Assembly: GCA_013297655.1 (NCBI GenBank)
Contig: JAAFHV010000022.1
Location: 1 to 58,396, forward strand
DNA: 58,396 bases
Origin: Myxococcales bacterium
GTDB taxonomy: Bacteria; Myxococcota_A; Polyangia; Polyangiales; Polyangiaceae
Direction: 5' to 3'
Part shown: positions 57,420 to 58,396 of the stretch, piece after piece
How the letters are laid out: every line of letters begins with the position of its first letter
Numbering within the stretch: the stretch's first letter is position 1
Program-made: the position numbers and the translations under genes
The notes under the pieces: generated by a model
What the model saw: the letters and a program-made list of their open reading frames with translations, nothing else
Told to the model about the DNA's origin: nothing
Databases searched by the model: none

Positions 57420-58202
57420 CTACGCGGCGGTGATCTCGACGCGCAGGAGCTTGCGGCCGATGAACACGTAGTCGCCGTGGGTGAGCTCGCGCTCGCCCTT
57501 CACGCGGACGAACGTCCCGTTGCGGCTCGTCGCGTCGTTCAACGTGAACTTGCCGCCCGCTTCCTCGAGCTTGCAGTGGCTGCCAGACATGTAGAGGTCG
57601 GTCGGGAAGTTCAAGTCGCCGCCTTCGCGCCCGATTTGCAGCGAATTGCCGCGCGCGCACACCGTCGCCCCGAGGGCGCCGCCCTGGAGGATCTGGGTCA
57701 CCCGGAAGGCGCTCCCGTGCTTCGGCGAGGAGTAAAAATACGTGCCGTCGGCCTCGGCGCCGTCGGTCTCGCGCGGGGGGCCGTCGAGGCGGAACACCTG
57801 CTCGCCGGCGAGGAACAAGTCGCCGCTCACGAGCTCGGCCGCGCCTCGAACGCGGACGTACACGCCGTTGAGCGAGTCTTCGTCGCGGACGACGAGCTTC
57901 TGCGCGCGGTAGAAGAAGTTCGCGTGCTTCGGCGAGACGAACGGGTCGTCCGGGAAGACGAGCTCGCCGCGGCGGCCGACGGCGTGGTTCTCCGCGTTGA
58001 GCTGGTAGCTCAAGCCTTCGACGCCCTCGCCGCGGATGAGGATCAGCTTCGCGCGGCCAGGAGCCTGGAGCTGCCCGAAGAACTGCGTGCGCGCCTGCAT
58101 GATCTCGGCCGGGACCGCGGCACCGCAGCGACCGCAGAACTTGTGTCCCATCGGCACGGGGGTGGAGCAGGAGCGGCAAACGAAGTTCTTGGCTTGGTCC
58201 AT
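57420..58202 (-). CDS. Zinc-ribbon protein with two FHA domains
   Basis: This 260-residue protein has an N-terminal zinc ribbon (Cys9, Cys12, Cys23, Cys26: CRSCSTPVPMGHKFCGRC), then FHA1 at about 60-125 (HAVGRRGELVFPDDPFVSPK, DEDSLNGVYVRV) and FHA2 at about 170-250 (LQIGREGGDLNFPTDLYMSG, then SHCKL and DATSRNGTFVRV). The FHA domains bind phosphothreonine peptides. There is no membrane segment, so it is cytoplasmic, in contrast to the anchored double-FHA protein at 37548. The ATG is preceded by GAGGAA. It is the first gene of its transcript and ends at a strong terminator. Confidence 0.9.
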   Translation of the reverse strand: MDQAKNFVCRSCSTPVPMGHKFCGRCGAAVPAEIMQARTQFFGQLQAPGRAKLILIRGEGVEGLSYQLNAENHAVGRRGELVFPDDPFVSPKHANFFYRAQKLVVRDEDSLNGVYVRVRGAAELVSGDLFLAGEQVFRLDGPPRETDGAEADGTYFYSSPKHGSAFRVTQILQGGALGATVCARGNSLQIGREGGDLNFPTDLYMSGSHCKLEEAGGKFTLNDATSRNGTFVRVKGERELTHGDYVFIGRKLLRVEITAA

Positions 58203-58396
58203 GAGTTCCTCGATCGAGAGGGCTGCGGGAGGCTCGACTACGGTTGCGTCAACGCCAGCGGCGGGCTGCGTTGGGGTGAAAGAGCGGGGTGGTTCGTCGC
58301 GAGCGTCGCGCCTTCGACGGAGCGGCTCCTCGAAGATGCGCGCGCTCGGGACCCCGTTCGTGCGATCGGTCGGCGGCGTGGAGTCTTCGTAGGCCC
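58203..58396. other. Upstream region of the FHA gene to window end
   Basis: These ~195 bp should include the promoter of the minus-strand FHA gene. I see no complete gene and no clear -35/-10 or operator in it. Confidence 0.4.

Noticed and set aside
1-58396. tRNA, rRNA, riboswitch or CRISPR features
   Set aside because: Reading both strands gave no convincing tRNA arm, rRNA or repeat array; short RNAs could still be missed by eye.

Overview
The window is high-GC bacterial DNA with the gene content of a Myxococcota bacterium, probably of the Polyangiales (Sorangium/Labilithrix-like). I infer this from a Ser/Thr protein kinase fused to a membrane anchor beside a PEGA-domain protein, many lipoproteins with Asp/Ala/Pro-rich 'DAxPDA' linkers after the lipobox, three FHA-domain/ECF-sigma signalling modules, a sphingosine-1-phosphate-lyase-like enzyme and an RHS polymorphic toxin. 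No rRNA, tRNA, CRISPR array or insertion sequence was recognised.

Layout. 1-2.0 kb: the 3' end of an RHS toxin gene, a likely immunity gene and a decayed gene remnant. 2.1-12.7 kb, minus strand: one tightly packed operon read from a Ser/Thr kinase (12670) through a translationally coupled PEGA protein, three tandem mosaic paralogous lipoproteins of about 700 residues, and a CE2-like SGNH esterase lipoprotein. 12.8-14.3 kb: a Gly-rich lipoprotein whose reading frame contains an 11-nt G tract. 15-17 kb: an ankyrin protein and a zinc-ribbon membrane protein. 17.2-22.0 kb, minus strand: glutamine-synthetase-like enzyme, TetR regulator, two PF10118-type hydrolases and an SDR, with paired palindromes upstream of the first hydrolase gene. 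22-24 kb: a multispanning membrane protein.

24-34 kb: aspS, a lipoprotein, a group II truncated haemoglobin divergent from a kynureninase-like gene, a Cys-rich lipoprotein, a MurE-like ligase without its first domain, two divergent unknown genes, a membrane-anchored thioredoxin and a lone ABC ATPase. 34-38.7 kb: PHA-type regulator, ECF sigma/zinc anti-sigma pair, gshB and a double-FHA membrane protein. 38.7-45.8 kb: a glycerophosphodiesterase divergent from a NAPE-PLD-like metallohydrolase, a 1003-residue HExxH protease/TolB propeller/beta-barrel protein, a lipoprotein, a possible clan CD (caspase-like) protein and small genes.

46-58 kb: thymidine kinase, a small penicillin-binding transpeptidase, a HEAT-repeat exported protein, a DUF3015-DUF4105 (Lnb-like) operon, a second sigma/anti-sigma pair, the S1P-lyase-like enzyme and a zinc-ribbon double-FHA protein with a clear intrinsic terminator.

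The dominant theme is the cell envelope: exported lipoproteins, outer-membrane barrels, lipid head-group and sphingolipid enzymes, peptidoglycan enzymes, and transmembrane or FHA signalling that could control them. The most promising candidates for something undescribed are the kinase-PEGA-triplicated mosaic lipoprotein-esterase operon (2.1-12.7 kb), the G-tract lipoprotein beside it, the protease-propeller-barrel fusion (40.6-43.6 kb) and the DUF3015-DUF4105 pair (51.6-54.3 kb).
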